Origin: Streptomyces sp. XY006
GTDB taxonomy: Bacteria > Actinomycetota > Actinomycetes > Streptomycetales > Streptomycetaceae
Assembly (NCBI RefSeq): GCF_002237655.1
Contig: NZ_NOKT01000003.1
Coordinates: 62,001-126,000, forward strand
Length of the DNA stretch: 64,000 nt
Direction of reading: 5' to 3'
Position numbers and translations under genes: made by a program. The notes beneath the pieces are model-generated. The model was not told where the DNA came from. It searched no databases and worked only from the letters and a program-made list of their open reading frames with translations. Positions 50,287-59,716 of the stretch are shown in pieces. Position 1 is the stretch's first letter; each line of letters opens with the position of its first letter.

Positions 50287-50928
50287 GTGACCGCGGAGAC
50301 CTCCCAGACGCTCGACCGGGGACTGCGGGTCCTCAAGCTGCTCGCCGACACCGACCACGGCCTGACCGTGACCGAGCTCTCGCTCCGCCTGGGCGTGAAC
50401 CGGACCGTGGTGTACCGGTTGCTCGCCACGCTGGAGCAGCACGCACTCATACGCCGTGACCTGGGCGGACGTGCCCGGGTGGGCCTCGGCGTGCTGCGTC
50501 TGGGACGGCAGGTCCACCCGCTGGTCCGGGAGGCCGCGATGCCGGCGCTGCGGTCGCTGGCCGAGGACATCGGCGCCACGGCGCACCTGACCCTGGTCGA
50601 CGGGGCGGACGCGCTCGCCGTGGCCGTGGTGGAGCCGAGCTGGACGGACTACCACGTCGCGTACCGGGCCGGGTTCCGGCACCCCCTGGACCGGGGCGCC
50701 GCCGGCAAGGCCATCCTGGCGGCCCGGCAGCACCCGCGCGCGGACCCGGGCTACACGCTCACCCACGGCGAGCTGGAGGCGGGCGCGTGCGGGGCCGCGG
50801 CCCCGCTGCTGGGCGTGACGGGCGTCGAGGGCAGCGTGGGCGTGGTGATGCTGGCCGACGTCGTACCGGAACGGGTCGGACCGCGCGTGGTCGACGCGGC
50901 CCGCGAGGTCGCGGAGGCCCTCCGCTGA
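50287..50928 (+). CDS. IclR-family transcriptional regulator
   Basis: The 213-residue product has the IclR winged helix (TLDRGLRVLKLLADTDHGLTV, then TELSLRLGVNRTVVYRLLATLEQHALIRRD, about residues 8-58) and the effector domain (HPLVREAAMPALRSLAEDIGATAHLTLVDG, then YRAGFRHPLDRGAAGKAILAA). It is slightly shorter than typical, about 250 residues. Such proteins repress or activate catabolic genes in answer to a small acid or aromatic ligand. GTG 50287 has AAGGAG 8 nt upstream. A 24-bp duplication spans its stop codon (50911-50952). Confidence 0.93.
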   Translation: MTAETSQTLDRGLRVLKLLADTDHGLTVTELSLRLGVNRTVVYRLLATLEQHALIRRDLGGRARVGLGVLRLGRQVHPLVREAAMPALRSLAEDIGATAHLTLVDGADALAVAVVEPSWTDYHVAYRAGFRHPLDRGAAGKAILAARQHPRADPGYTLTHGELEAGACGAAAPLLGVTGVEGSVGVVMLADVVPERVGPRVVDAAREVAEALR

Positions 50929-50952
50929 GAGGTGGCGGAGGCCCTCCGCTGA
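50911..50952. repeat. 24-bp tandem duplication spanning a stop codon
   Basis: GCGGAGGCCCTCCGCTGA occurs at 50911-50928 and again at 50935-50952. The first copy ends with the IclR gene stop. Each copy is a small hairpin (GCGGAG-GCC-CTCCGC), so two hairpins now follow the gene. Confidence 0.9.
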
Positions 50953-51000
50953 ACAGAACCGAGCGCCCCGAACCGGACGCCTCGGGCGGGGCCTGTGCGG

Positions 51001-51103
51001 GGGCGTGATGCCCTGCCCTCGGAAGCCCGCCCGCGGGGGTACGACCCCTACGACCTCCTGCCCCCGGAAGCCCGCCCGCAAGGGCGTGATGCCCTGCCCT
51101 CGG
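51001..51103. repeat. Composite intergenic repeat upstream of the S16 protease
   Basis: GGGCGTGATGCCCTGCCCTC occurs at 51001-51020 and 51082-51101, and GGAAGCCCGCCCGC at 51021-51034 and 51066-51079. The arrangement is about 2.5 copies of a 36-45 bp unit. No coding function is supported. Confidence 0.9.
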
Positions 51104-51135
51104 GAGGGTTGTCGTCGCCGCGTTAGATTGATCCC

Positions 51136-51927
51136 GTGTTCTCTCGCCTCACGCGCCCCCAGGCGCTCGCCGTCTGCGCCCTGCCCGTCGTGGCCCTGCT
51201 CGCCACGGCCGTGTTCGCGCCGCTGCCGTTCTCGGTGGCGCAGCCGGGCGAGACGGCGAACGTGCTCGGCGAGCACAAGGGCGACCCGGTGATCACCATT
51301 TCCGGCGCGCCGACCCGGGACACCCGTGGGCAGCTGCGCATGACCACCATCGTCGCGACCTCGCCGGACACCCGCGTCCGGCTCCCCGACGTCGTCGACA
51401 GCTGGTTCCGCACCGACGAGGCCGTGATGCCGCGCGACGCCCTCTACCCGAGCGGGGACACGGTCAAGGAGATCGAGCGGCACAACGAGAAGCAGATGAA
51501 GGAGTCCCAGGACGCGGCGACCGAGGCCGCGCTCGACTACCTCGGCCTCGACGCCGACGACGTCGAGGTCAGCCTGAAGCTCGCCGACGTCGGCGGGCCC
51601 AGCGCGGGGCTGCTCTTCTCCCTCGGGATCGTCGACAAGCTCGACGGCGACGGCACGGGCGGTGACCTCACGGGCGGCCGGGTCATCGCGGGCACCGGCA
51701 CGATCGAGGCGGACGGCACGGTCGGTGCGGTCGGGGGCGTCGCCCTCAAGACGCAGGCAGCCAAGCGGGACGGCGCGACGGTGTTCCTGGTGCCGAAGGC
51801 GGAGTGCGCGGACGCGCGTGCCGAGCTGCCGAAGGGCCTGCGGCTGATCCCGGTCACGACGCTGAAGGGCACGGTGGGTTCCCTGCGGGCCCTGCAGACG
51901 GGCAAGGGGTCCGTGCCGAGCTGTTAG
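51136..51927 (+). CDS. Membrane-anchored S16 (Lon-type) protease-domain protein
   Basis: The 263-residue product has one N-terminal helix (ALAVCALPVVALLATAVFAPLPF) and a C-terminal Lon proteolytic domain with the Ser-Lys dyad: S156 in GGPSAGLLFSLGIVD and K205 in VGGVALKTQAAK. The domain lies on the outer face. Related YlbL-type proteins have a PDZ domain between helix and protease; here residues 30-110 show no PDZ signature, though MTTIVATSPDTRVRLPDVVDSWF resembles the YlbL segment before it. It may process exported or membrane proteins. GTG 51136 begins the gene; TAGATT 10 bases upstream may be a -10 box. Confidence 0.85.
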   Translation: MFSRLTRPQALAVCALPVVALLATAVFAPLPFSVAQPGETANVLGEHKGDPVITISGAPTRDTRGQLRMTTIVATSPDTRVRLPDVVDSWFRTDEAVMPRDALYPSGDTVKEIERHNEKQMKESQDAATEAALDYLGLDADDVEVSLKLADVGGPSAGLLFSLGIVDKLDGDGTGGDLTGGRVIAGTGTIEADGTVGAVGGVALKTQAAKRDGATVFLVPKAECADARAELPKGLRLIPVTTLKGTVGSLRALQTGKGSVPSC

Positions 51928-52094
51928 ACGGCGGCGGCCCGCCGGGGCCGGGTGGCGAGCTTCAGCCCGACCTCGACGAGGGTCCAGCCCAGCCGCGTCC
52001 GCAGGTCCGGGCGGCGCGCCGGGCGCGAACCGGCCTCGGCACGGAGGTCGGCCGCGCGGGCGTGGTGCAGGGCGAGGTGGATGTCGGGGTGCAT
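51924..52094 (-). CDS. 56-residue protein co-transcribed with the ArsR-type regulator
   Basis: The gene starts at ATG 52094 (complement), 13 bp after the stop of the regulator gene, with GAGAGG as ribosome site. It ends at TAA 51924-51926, overlapping the stop of the convergent protease gene. The product begins MHPDIHLALHHARAADLRAE and is basic (RPARRPDLRTRLGW). Short proteins of this type are frequent beside regulators in Streptomyces, but no function is known to me. Composition and position favour a real gene. Confidence 0.6.
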   Translation of the reverse strand: MHPDIHLALHHARAADLRAEAGSRPARRPDLRTRLGWTLVEVGLKLATRPRRAAAV

Positions 52095-52107
52095 GGGTGG
52101 TGGCCTC

Positions 52108-52683
52108 TCACAGCTTCGTCCGGGTGGGGAAGACGTGCGTGTGGACGCGTACCGTCTCGGCGTCCGGGGTGCCCTCTGCGAGAGGGCGGTAGCTCTGCAC
52201 GAGCTCGTGCATCCTGCCGATCAGCTCACGGGCGAGTTCCGGAGTGAGCCGCAGGGTGAAGTCGCTCAGATCGGTGGCACCGTCCCATTCCTCCGCCCAG
52301 TCGTGCGCGGTGCCGAGCCATGTCGCCACCTCTCGCGTGTGCACGTTCGCCAGTTCGTAGCGGAACAGGGCGACGGCTCCGCGCACGGCCGGATCGGGGT
52401 CCTTGATCAGCGTCTCGTCGAGCTGGACGCCCTGGTCCACCGCCTTCCACCAGCGCTCCCGCCCTTTGCCGCGCCCGGGATCGTCCGCGACGAACCCGTG
52501 CGTGGCGAGCTGCCGCAAGTGGTAGCTGGTCGCGCCGCTCGACTCGCCCAGCTTCTCGGCCAGTTGGGAGGCGGTCGCCGGTCCGCCGCGGCGCAGCGCG
52601 ATCAGCAGTTGCATGCGCAGGGGATGAGCCAGACCTCGCAGGGACCGGGCGTCGAGCAGGCGGGAAGTCGGTTCCTCGGGCAT
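52108..52683 (-). CDS. ArsR-type winged-helix transcriptional regulator
   Basis: The 191-residue product has a winged helix at residues about 10-75 (LDARSLRGLAHPLRMQLLIAL, ATASQLAEKLGESSGATSYHLRQL, then GFVADDPGRGKGRERWWKAV). This is the HTH_20 or ArsR-like class common in Streptomyces. The C-terminal two-thirds (VQLDETLIKDPDPAVRGAVALFRYEL and the following helices) is all helical, probably for dimerisation and ligand sensing. No metal-binding cysteine motif is present, so it does not sense arsenic. ATG 52683 (complement) is chosen since the longer version starts within the operator palindrome. A 22-bp perfect palindrome lies just upstream. Confidence 0.9.
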   Translation of the reverse strand: MPEEPTSRLLDARSLRGLAHPLRMQLLIALRRGGPATASQLAEKLGESSGATSYHLRQLATHGFVADDPGRGKGRERWWKAVDQGVQLDETLIKDPDPAVRGAVALFRYELANVHTREVATWLGTAHDWAEEWDGATDLSDFTLRLTPELARELIGRMHELVQSYRPLAEGTPDAETVRVHTHVFPTRTKL

Positions 52684-52705
52684 GCGTACAAAGGTAACGT
52701 TGCAA

Positions 52706-52727
52706 AGGAACCCTTGCAAGGGTTCCT
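52706..52727. promoter_or_regulatory. Perfect 22-bp palindrome, operator candidate
   Basis: The arms AGGAACCCTTG and CAAGGGTTCCT form an uninterrupted 22-bp palindrome. Outer arms GTTGCA (52699-52704) and TGCAAC (52729-52734) extend the symmetry to 36 bp. It lies 23 bp before the ArsR-type start and 13 bp after the ABC operon stop. Confidence 0.8.
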
Positions 52728-52739
52728 CTGCAACTCTCC

Positions 52740-53699
52740 CTAGCCCTCCTTGACGAACCCCTCCGCCACCAGCCAGTCCAGGGCCACCTCATGTGGATCC
52801 TCCCCGTCCACGTCCACCTTCGCGTTCAGGTCCCGCGCCACGGTGTTGTTCAGCCGTGCCGTCACCGGATCCAGCACGTCCGCGATCGCCGGCCACTCCT
52901 TCAGCGTCTTCGCGTTGACCATCGGCGCGGCGTTGTAGTTGGGGAAGAACTTCCGGTCGTCCTCCATCACGACCAGGTTCATCGACTTGATCCGCCCGTC
53001 CGTCGTGAACACCTCGCCGTACGGGCAACTGCCCTTCGCCGTCTGCGTGTAGATGATCCCCGTGTCCATCTGCGTGACGTTGCGCGCCGGCAGGTCCATC
53101 CCGTACCGCTCCTGCATGCCCGGCAGCCCGTCCGCCCGGTTCGCGAACTCGACCTCCACGCACAGCCGCACGGCGTCGGGGTCTGACTTCGCCAGCCTCG
53201 CCACGTCCGACATGGTCTTCGTGCCGTACTTCTTCGCGTTCTCCTGGTTCATCGCCAGCGCGTAGGTGTTGTCGAGGGACGACGGCCGCAGCCAGGCCAG
53301 CCCGTTCGCCGCGTCCTCCTTCTTCACCGCCTCCCACTGCCGCCGCGGATCGGTGATCGGCCGGCTGTGCCCGAGGTAGGTGATCCAGGCCGTGCCCGTG
53401 TACTCGTAGCCGGCGTCCGCGTCGCCCTTGCGCACCGCCTCGCGGCTGCCGACGGAACCCTGGATCCCGGTCCGGTCGAGCACCTCCGCCCCGGCCGCCT
53501 CCAGGGAGATGCCCATGATCGCGCCCAGGATCAGACCCTCGGTGAACGACTTCGACGTCACCGTCAGGCTCGCGCCCCGCAGCGGCTCGCCCCGCCCGAT
53601 CGACCCGGGCCGGACGTCGTCGGCCATGGGGGAGCCGCTGGTCAGACCGCACCCGGCGGCCGCCACCAGCAGCAGGGCCGACCCCAGCCGGCCCCTCAT
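52740..53699 (-). CDS. Osmoprotectant (glycine betaine/choline) ABC transporter substrate-binding lipoprotein
   Basis: The 319-residue product has a lipobox (LLLVAAAGC, Cys17). The OpuC-type binding fold follows (LTVTSKSFTEGLILGAIMGI, DRTGIQGSVGSREAVRKGDADAGYEYTGTAWITYLG and GEVFTTDGRIKSMNLVVMEDDRKFFPNY). It should bind glycine betaine, choline or a related solute outside the cell and pass it to the two permeases. It overlaps the preceding permease stop by 4 bp, the last gene of a four-gene operon read from 56431 down to 52740. It is followed by the palindrome and the ArsR-type gene. Confidence 0.92.
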   Translation of the reverse strand: MRGRLGSALLLVAAAGCGLTSGSPMADDVRPGSIGRGEPLRGASLTVTSKSFTEGLILGAIMGISLEAAGAEVLDRTGIQGSVGSREAVRKGDADAGYEYTGTAWITYLGHSRPITDPRRQWEAVKKEDAANGLAWLRPSSLDNTYALAMNQENAKKYGTKTMSDVARLAKSDPDAVRLCVEVEFANRADGLPGMQERYGMDLPARNVTQMDTGIIYTQTAKGSCPYGEVFTTDGRIKSMNLVVMEDDRKFFPNYNAAPMVNAKTLKEWPAIADVLDPVTARLNNTVARDLNAKVDVDGEDPHEVALDWLVAEGFVKEG

Positions 53700-54538
53700 G
53701 CGCGCAACCCGCGCGGCCGCAGCAGCAGTTCGGCGAGCGAGGCCAGCCAGTCGACCAGCAGCGCCAGGACGACCGTGAGGACCGACCCCAGCACCAGCAC
53801 CGGCATGCGCTGGTTGGTGATCCCGGTCGTGATCAGCACGCCGAGGCCGCCGCCCCCGCCGAAGACCGCCAGGGTCGCCGTGCCGACGTTGAGGACGAGG
53901 GCCGTGCGCACGCCCGCCAGGATCAGCGGGACGGCCAGGGGCAGTTCGACCCGGGTCAGCACGCCCATCGGGGACATGCCGATGCCGCGGCCGGCCTCCA
54001 GCAGGGTCGGGTCGTTCGCCTTCAGGCCCGCGATCGTGTTGGAGAGCACCGGCAGGACGGCGTAGAGGACCATGCCGATCAGGGCGGCCCTGCGGCCGAT
54101 GCCCAGCCAGATCACCAGCAGGGCGAGCAGGCCGATCGCCGGGGTCGCCTGGCCCGTGTTGGCGAAGGCCATCGCCACCGGTGTGGCCCTGCTGAACGCC
54201 CCGCGGGTCAGCAGGACCCCCAGCGGGATCGCGATGACCAGCACGAAGAACGTGGAGATCGCGGTCAGCTGGATGTGCTGCCACAGCGCCTTGGACACCT
54301 GGCCGCCCGACAGGGCGTTCCGGGTGAGCGCGTCCAGGTCGGCCTGTGCGAACCAGAGCCAGGTGGCGAGGCACACGACGATCAGGCCGACGGGCAGGAA
54401 CGTCAGCTTCCGCCAGCCGATCCGGGCGGGCGGGCGCTCCGGCCGGGGCGGTCCCGCACCGGACGCGGAGGTCTCGCCGGCGGACCCGGAGTCCGGCCCG
54501 GCGGGCCCGGGGGTCTCCTCGGCCGCCGCGGCCCTCAC
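53696..54538 (-). CDS. Osmoprotectant ABC transporter permease (second subunit)
   Basis: The 280-residue product has a disordered Ala/Pro-rich start of about 40 residues, then six helices (starting LPVGLIVVCLATWLWFAQ) with the binding-protein-dependent permease motif LLEAGRGIGMSPMGVLTRVELPLAVPLILAG. GTG 54538 (complement) overlaps the ATPase stop (GTGA). Together with the 55784-56431 permease it forms the membrane channel. The long first loop and the extension are the main differences from its partner. Confidence 0.92.
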   Translation of the reverse strand: MRAAAAEETPGPAGPDSGSAGETSASGAGPPRPERPPARIGWRKLTFLPVGLIVVCLATWLWFAQADLDALTRNALSGGQVSKALWQHIQLTAISTFFVLVIAIPLGVLLTRGAFSRATPVAMAFANTGQATPAIGLLALLVIWLGIGRRAALIGMVLYAVLPVLSNTIAGLKANDPTLLEAGRGIGMSPMGVLTRVELPLAVPLILAGVRTALVLNVGTATLAVFGGGGGLGVLITTGITNQRMPVLVLGSVLTVVLALLVDWLASLAELLLRPRGLRA

Positions 54539-55791
54539 CGCTCTCCTCCGCGGCCCACGCTCGTCACACCCCCGGCACCCTCCTGCTCCGCCTGGGTCTG
54601 TGCGCTCCGCAGCGACTCCAGCTCGTGCTGGTGCTCCATCGCGTCGAGCCGGTCGGCCTCCAGCATCTCGTGCACCGAGTTGATGAGCGTCTCCATGTCG
54701 ACGACGCCCGTGTACTCGCCGCGCCGTCCGGTCACCGCCACGCGCCCCGCGTTGTCGGTGAGCACCGCCTCCAGCGCGTCGCGCAGGGTCGCGTCCCGGG
54801 TGACCGTGTCGTGCACCAGTGTCCCGGCCCGGGCCAGTGACCCCCGGGCCCGCATCAGGTCGCCGCGCCGCAGCCACTTGTAGGGGCGGCCCCGCCGGTC
54901 GAGCAGCAGGACCTCGCCGGTGCCACCGGCCCGCAGCCGGTTGAAGATCTGCTGCAGCGGGTCGTCGACCGTGACGGTCGGGTAGTCGGTGATCTCCACG
55001 TCCCGTACGCGGGTCAGGTTCAGCCGCTTCAGCGCCGCCCCGGCGCCCACGAAGCCGGAGACGAAGTCGTCCGCCGGGTTGGTCAGGATCGCCTCGGGAG
55101 TGTCGAACTGGGCGATGTGCGAGCGCTCGCGCAGCACGGCGATGCGGTCGCCGAGCTTGATCGCCTCGTCGAAGTCGTGGGTGACGAAGACGATCGTCTT
55201 GCGCAGCTCGTGCTGCAGCCGGATCAGCTCGTCCTGGAGATGGTCCCGGGTGATCGGGTCCACCGCGCCGAACGGCTCGTCCATCAGCAGCACCGGGGGA
55301 TCGGCCGCCAGCGCCCGGGCCACGCCCACCCGCTGCTGCTGGCCGCCGGAGAGCTGGCGCGGATAGCGGCCGTGGAACTCGCCGGGATCCAGGCCGACCA
55401 GGTCGAGCAGCTCCTCGGTCCGCTCCCTGATCCGGGCCCTGGGCCAGCCGATCATCTTCGGGACCAGGCCGATGTTCTGGGCGACCGTCATGTGCGGGAA
55501 CAGCCCGGCGGACTGGATCGCGTAGCCGACCTTGCGGCGCAGCCCGACCGGGTCGATGTCGGTGACGTCCTCGCCGCCCATGCGGATCCGGCCGCCGGAC
55601 GGCTCGATCAGCCGGTTGATCATCTTCAGCGTGGTCGACTTCCCGCAGCCCGAGGGGCCGACGAAGACGACGACCTCGCCCGCCTTGATCTCCATGCTGA
55701 CGTTGTCCACGGCCGGCTGCGCGCTGCCGGGGAACCGCTTGGTCAGGTTCTCCAGCTCGATGGAGGCACCGTGGGTGCCGGTCTCAGGCAC
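54535..55791 (-). CDS. Osmoprotectant ABC transporter ATPase with tandem CBS domains
   Basis: The 418-residue product has Walker A (GPSGCGKSTTLKMINRL, about 44-60), signature LSGGQQQRVGVARALA, Walker B (LLMDEPFGAVDPITR) and the H-loop FVTHDFDEA. The C-terminal third carries two CBS domains (TVTVDDPLQQIFNRLRAGGTGEVLLL and TVTRDATLRDALEAVLTDNAGRVAVTG). In OpuA and OpuC the CBS pair senses ionic strength, which ties the transporter to osmotic stress. Its start overlaps the upstream permease and its stop overlaps the next. Confidence 0.95.
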   Translation of the reverse strand: MPETGTHGASIELENLTKRFPGSAQPAVDNVSMEIKAGEVVVFVGPSGCGKSTTLKMINRLIEPSGGRIRMGGEDVTDIDPVGLRRKVGYAIQSAGLFPHMTVAQNIGLVPKMIGWPRARIRERTEELLDLVGLDPGEFHGRYPRQLSGGQQQRVGVARALAADPPVLLMDEPFGAVDPITRDHLQDELIRLQHELRKTIVFVTHDFDEAIKLGDRIAVLRERSHIAQFDTPEAILTNPADDFVSGFVGAGAALKRLNLTRVRDVEITDYPTVTVDDPLQQIFNRLRAGGTGEVLLLDRRGRPYKWLRRGDLMRARGSLARAGTLVHDTVTRDATLRDALEAVLTDNAGRVAVTGRRGEYTGVVDMETLINSVHEMLEADRLDAMEHQHELESLRSAQTQAEQEGAGGVTSVGRGGER

Positions 55792-56431
55792 GGATCCCCC
55801 TGGGAATGGTCAGCCGCCCGATCAGGACGTACGCGGCGTCGAAGAGCAGCGCCAGGACGACGATGCCGAGCGTGCCCGCGAGGACCTGGTTGAGCGCGTT
55901 GGCGCTGCCCAGCGAGGCGAGCCCGCGGAAGATGACGTTGCCCAGGCCCGGGCCGGAGGCGTACGCGGCGATGGCGGCGATGCCCATCAGCATCTGCGTG
56001 GCGACCCGGATGCCGGTCAGGATCGGCGGCCAGGCCAGCGGCAGCTCGATCCGCAGCAGCCGGGCCGGGCGGGACATGCCGATGCCGGTGGCCGCGTCCA
56101 CCAGCGACGGGTCGACCTGGCGCAGCCCCACGACGCAGTTGCGGACCACCGGCAGCAGCCCGTACAGCGTCAGCGCGATCACCGTGGGCGCCACGCCGAG
56201 GCCGACCACCGGGATGAGCAGACCGATCAGGGCGAGCGCGGGCACGGTCAGGACGGTGGCGGTGGTCGTGGTCGCGAGGTTCCCAGCCCACTCGCTGCGG
56301 TAGGTGGCGACGCCGATCAGGACCCCGAGCAGGGTCGCGACGACCATGCACTGGAAGACCGCGCTGGCGTGCTGGTAGGCGTCCGTGAGCAGCTGCTGGT
56401 GCCGGTTGACCAGGTACTCCCAGAAGTTCAC
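55784..56431 (-). CDS. Osmoprotectant ABC transporter permease (first subunit)
   Basis: The 215-residue product begins VNFWEYLVNRHQQLLTDAYQHA. It has six helices and the motif LVDAATGIGMSRPARLLRIELPLAWPPILTG, the usual contact with the ATPase. GTG 56431 (complement) is the first codon of the four-gene operon; GTG 56433 is out of frame. The operon is transcribed away from the Lrp-type gene, which lies 19 bp upstream on the same strand. Confidence 0.93.
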   Translation of the reverse strand: MNFWEYLVNRHQQLLTDAYQHASAVFQCMVVATLLGVLIGVATYRSEWAGNLATTTTATVLTVPALALIGLLIPVVGLGVAPTVIALTLYGLLPVVRNCVVGLRQVDPSLVDAATGIGMSRPARLLRIELPLAWPPILTGIRVATQMLMGIAAIAAYASGPGLGNVIFRGLASLGSANALNQVLAGTLGIVVLALLFDAAYVLIGRLTIPRGIRA

Positions 56432-56450
56432 ACGCGCTCACCCCTGTACG

Positions 56451-56921
56451 TCAGGTCTCCTCCGCGGCCTGCTCCACGAGCGGGATGATCCGCAGCGGAA
56501 CGGGGTTCTCCATGACGATCGCCGTGGAGGCCCGGACGATGCCATCAAAACCGACGACCCGGTCGATCACACGTTGGAGATCGGCGTTGGAGCGGGCCAC
56601 GAGCCGGCACAGCATGTCCCCGGTGCCGGTCGTCGTGTGCAGCTCCAGCACCTCGGGCACGGTCGCCAAGTGGGCCCGGACGTCGGCCCCTTGCCCCTGC
56701 CGGATCTGCAGCGTGGCGAACGCCGTGACCGGATAGCCGAGCGCCGCCGGATCCACCTCGGGGCCGAATCCGCGGATGACTCCGTTCGACTGAAGGCGGT
56801 CCAGCCGGGCCTGCACGGTGCCCCGGGCCACCCCCAGCCGGCGGGACATCTCCAGCACCCCGATCCGCGGCTCCCGCGCGAGCAGCAGGATGATCCGGCC
56901 GTCCAGATGATCGATCGCCAC
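56451..56921 (-). CDS. Lrp/AsnC-family transcriptional regulator
   Basis: The 156-residue product has the Lrp winged helix (IDHLDGRIILLLAREPRIGV, then LEMSRRLGVARGTVQARLDRL, residues 3-45) and the RAM ligand-binding domain (GYPVTAFATLQIRQGQGADV, then VLELHTTTGTGDMLCRLVARS). It is divergent from hppD across 123 bp; in such an arrangement an Lrp protein usually controls the neighbour in response to an amino acid, here plausibly tyrosine or phenylalanine. GTG 56921 (complement) is the start. Confidence 0.93.
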   Translation of the reverse strand: MAIDHLDGRIILLLAREPRIGVLEMSRRLGVARGTVQARLDRLQSNGVIRGFGPEVDPAALGYPVTAFATLQIRQGQGADVRAHLATVPEVLELHTTTGTGDMLCRLVARSNADLQRVIDRVVGFDGIVRASTAIVMENPVPLRIIPLVEQAAEET

Positions 56922-56981
56922 AGCAGCCTCCCGAGGTGGTCATCCTGTACAGAAAGGCCGGTCGTTCGGCCGTATTGCTGA

Positions 56982-58190
<1,209 letters not shown>

Positions 58191-58206
58191 TCCGACGGCG
58201 CTTCCC

Positions 58207-58240
58207 GGGCGTGCGGGTGTCACGGGGCACCCGCACGCCC
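58207..58240 (+). terminator. Terminator of hppD
   Basis: A perfect 13-bp stem (58207-58219 with 58228-58240) with an 8-nt loop lies 17 bases after the stop. Confidence 0.88.
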
Positions 58241-58304
58241 CGGACAGCCGAAGGCCGCCGCCGACGGGGTTCACACCGATGGCCCCGGGTGCGAACCTGT
58301 GATC

Positions 58305-59705
58305 ATGAGCCGTATCGAAGCGCCTCGCGACGACCGGACCGGCAACCTCGTCGACCTGCTGCTCGGCGGCCTGCCCGCCGACGCCGTGCTCACCGACCCC
58401 GACATCACGGCCTCCTACGCCCACGACATGGCGAGCTTCTGCCCGGCCGGCACCCCGGCCGTGGTCGTGCTGCCCCGGACCACCGAACAGGTCCAGCACG
58501 TGATGCGCACGGCCACCGCCCTGCGCGTCCCGGTCGTCCCGCAGGGCGCCCGCACCGGCCTGTCCGGCGCCGCCAACGCCTCCGACGGCTGCATCGTGCT
58601 CTCCCTGACGAAGATGGACCGGATCCTGGAGATCAACCCGGTCGACCGCATCGCCGTCGTCGAGCCCGGCGTGGTCAACGCCGCCCTGTCGCGGGCCGTC
58701 GGCGAACACGGCCTGTACTACCCGCCGGACCCCTCCAGCTGGGAGATGTGCACCATCGGCGGCAACATCGGCACGGCCTCCGGCGGCCTGTGCTGCGTGA
58801 AGTACGGGGTGACCGCCGAATACGTCCTCGGCCTCGACGTGGTGCTCGCCGACGGGCGGCTCATGTCCACCGGCCGCCGCACCGCCAAGGGCGTCGCCGG
58901 CTACGACCTGACCCGGCTGTTCGTCGGCTCCGAGGGCTCGCTCGGCATCGTCGTACGGGCCGTGCTCGGGCTGCGGCCCAAGCCGCCCCGGCAGCTCGTC
59001 CTGGCCGCCGAGTTCGCCTCCGCGGCCGCCGCCTGCGACGCCGTGTGCCGCATCATGGAGGGCGGCCACGTCCCGTCACTCCTCGAACTCATGGACCGTA
59101 CGACGGTCAAGGCCGTCAACGACCTGGCGCAGATGGGCCTGCCCGAGACCACCGAGGCCCTGCTCCTGGCCGCCTTCGACACCACCGCCCCGGCCACCGA
59201 CCTGGCCGCCGTCGGCGCGCTGTGCGAGGCCGCCGGCGCCACCGAGGTGGTCCCCGCCGACGACGCCGCCGAGTCCGAACTGCTCCTTCAGGCACGCCGG
59301 CTGTCCCTCACCGCGCTGGAGGCGGTCAAGGGCGTCACGATGATCGACGACGTGTGCGTGCCGCGCTCCCGGCTCGCCGAGATGCTCGACGGCGTCGACC
59401 GGATCGCCGAGAAGTACCAGCTCACCATCGGCGTCGTCGCCCACGCGGGCGACGGCAACACCCACCCGACGGTCTGCTTCGACCCGGCCGACCCCGACGA
59501 GTCCCGCCGCGCCCGCGAGTCCTTCGACGAGATCATGGCGCTCGGCCTCGAACTCGGCGGCACCATCACCGGCGAACACGGCGTCGGCGTCCTGAAGAAG
59601 GACTGGCTGGCGCGCGAGATCGGCCCCGTCGGGATGGAGATGCAGCGGGCCGTGAAGCAGGCCTTCGACCCGCTGGGCATCCTCAACCCGGGCAAGCTGT
59701 TCTGA
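58305..59705 (+). CDS. FAD-linked oxidase, GlcD/D-lactate dehydrogenase type
   Basis: The 466-residue product has the FAD-binding PCMH domain (AVVVLPRTTEQVQHVMRTAT, VPQGARTGLSGAANA, then TIGGNIGTASGGLCCVKYG) and the C-terminal substrate domain (VVAHAGDGNTHPTVCFD and ITGEHGVGVLKKDWL). This is the glycolate oxidase GlcD or D-lactate dehydrogenase family, which oxidises 2-hydroxy acids and passes electrons to the respiratory chain. The exact substrate is not visible; the partners GlcE and GlcF are not next to it. The stop lies 11 bp from the convergent ssgG stop. ATG 58305 is used; GTG 58299 adds two residues. Confidence 0.93.
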   Translation: MSRIEAPRDDRTGNLVDLLLGGLPADAVLTDPDITASYAHDMASFCPAGTPAVVVLPRTTEQVQHVMRTATALRVPVVPQGARTGLSGAANASDGCIVLSLTKMDRILEINPVDRIAVVEPGVVNAALSRAVGEHGLYYPPDPSSWEMCTIGGNIGTASGGLCCVKYGVTAEYVLGLDVVLADGRLMSTGRRTAKGVAGYDLTRLFVGSEGSLGIVVRAVLGLRPKPPRQLVLAAEFASAAAACDAVCRIMEGGHVPSLLELMDRTTVKAVNDLAQMGLPETTEALLLAAFDTTAPATDLAAVGALCEAAGATEVVPADDAAESELLLQARRLSLTALEAVKGVTMIDDVCVPRSRLAEMLDGVDRIAEKYQLTIGVVAHAGDGNTHPTVCFDPADPDESRRARESFDEIMALGLELGGTITGEHGVGVLKKDWLAREIGPVGMEMQRAVKQAFDPLGILNPGKLF

Positions 59706-59716
59706 CGCCGCCGCCG

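Noticed and set aside
52706..52727. Terminator of the osmoprotectant operon
   Set aside because: It could form a hairpin, but perfect symmetry without loop, no T-run, and extension by outer arms favour an operator; kept as a regulatory site.
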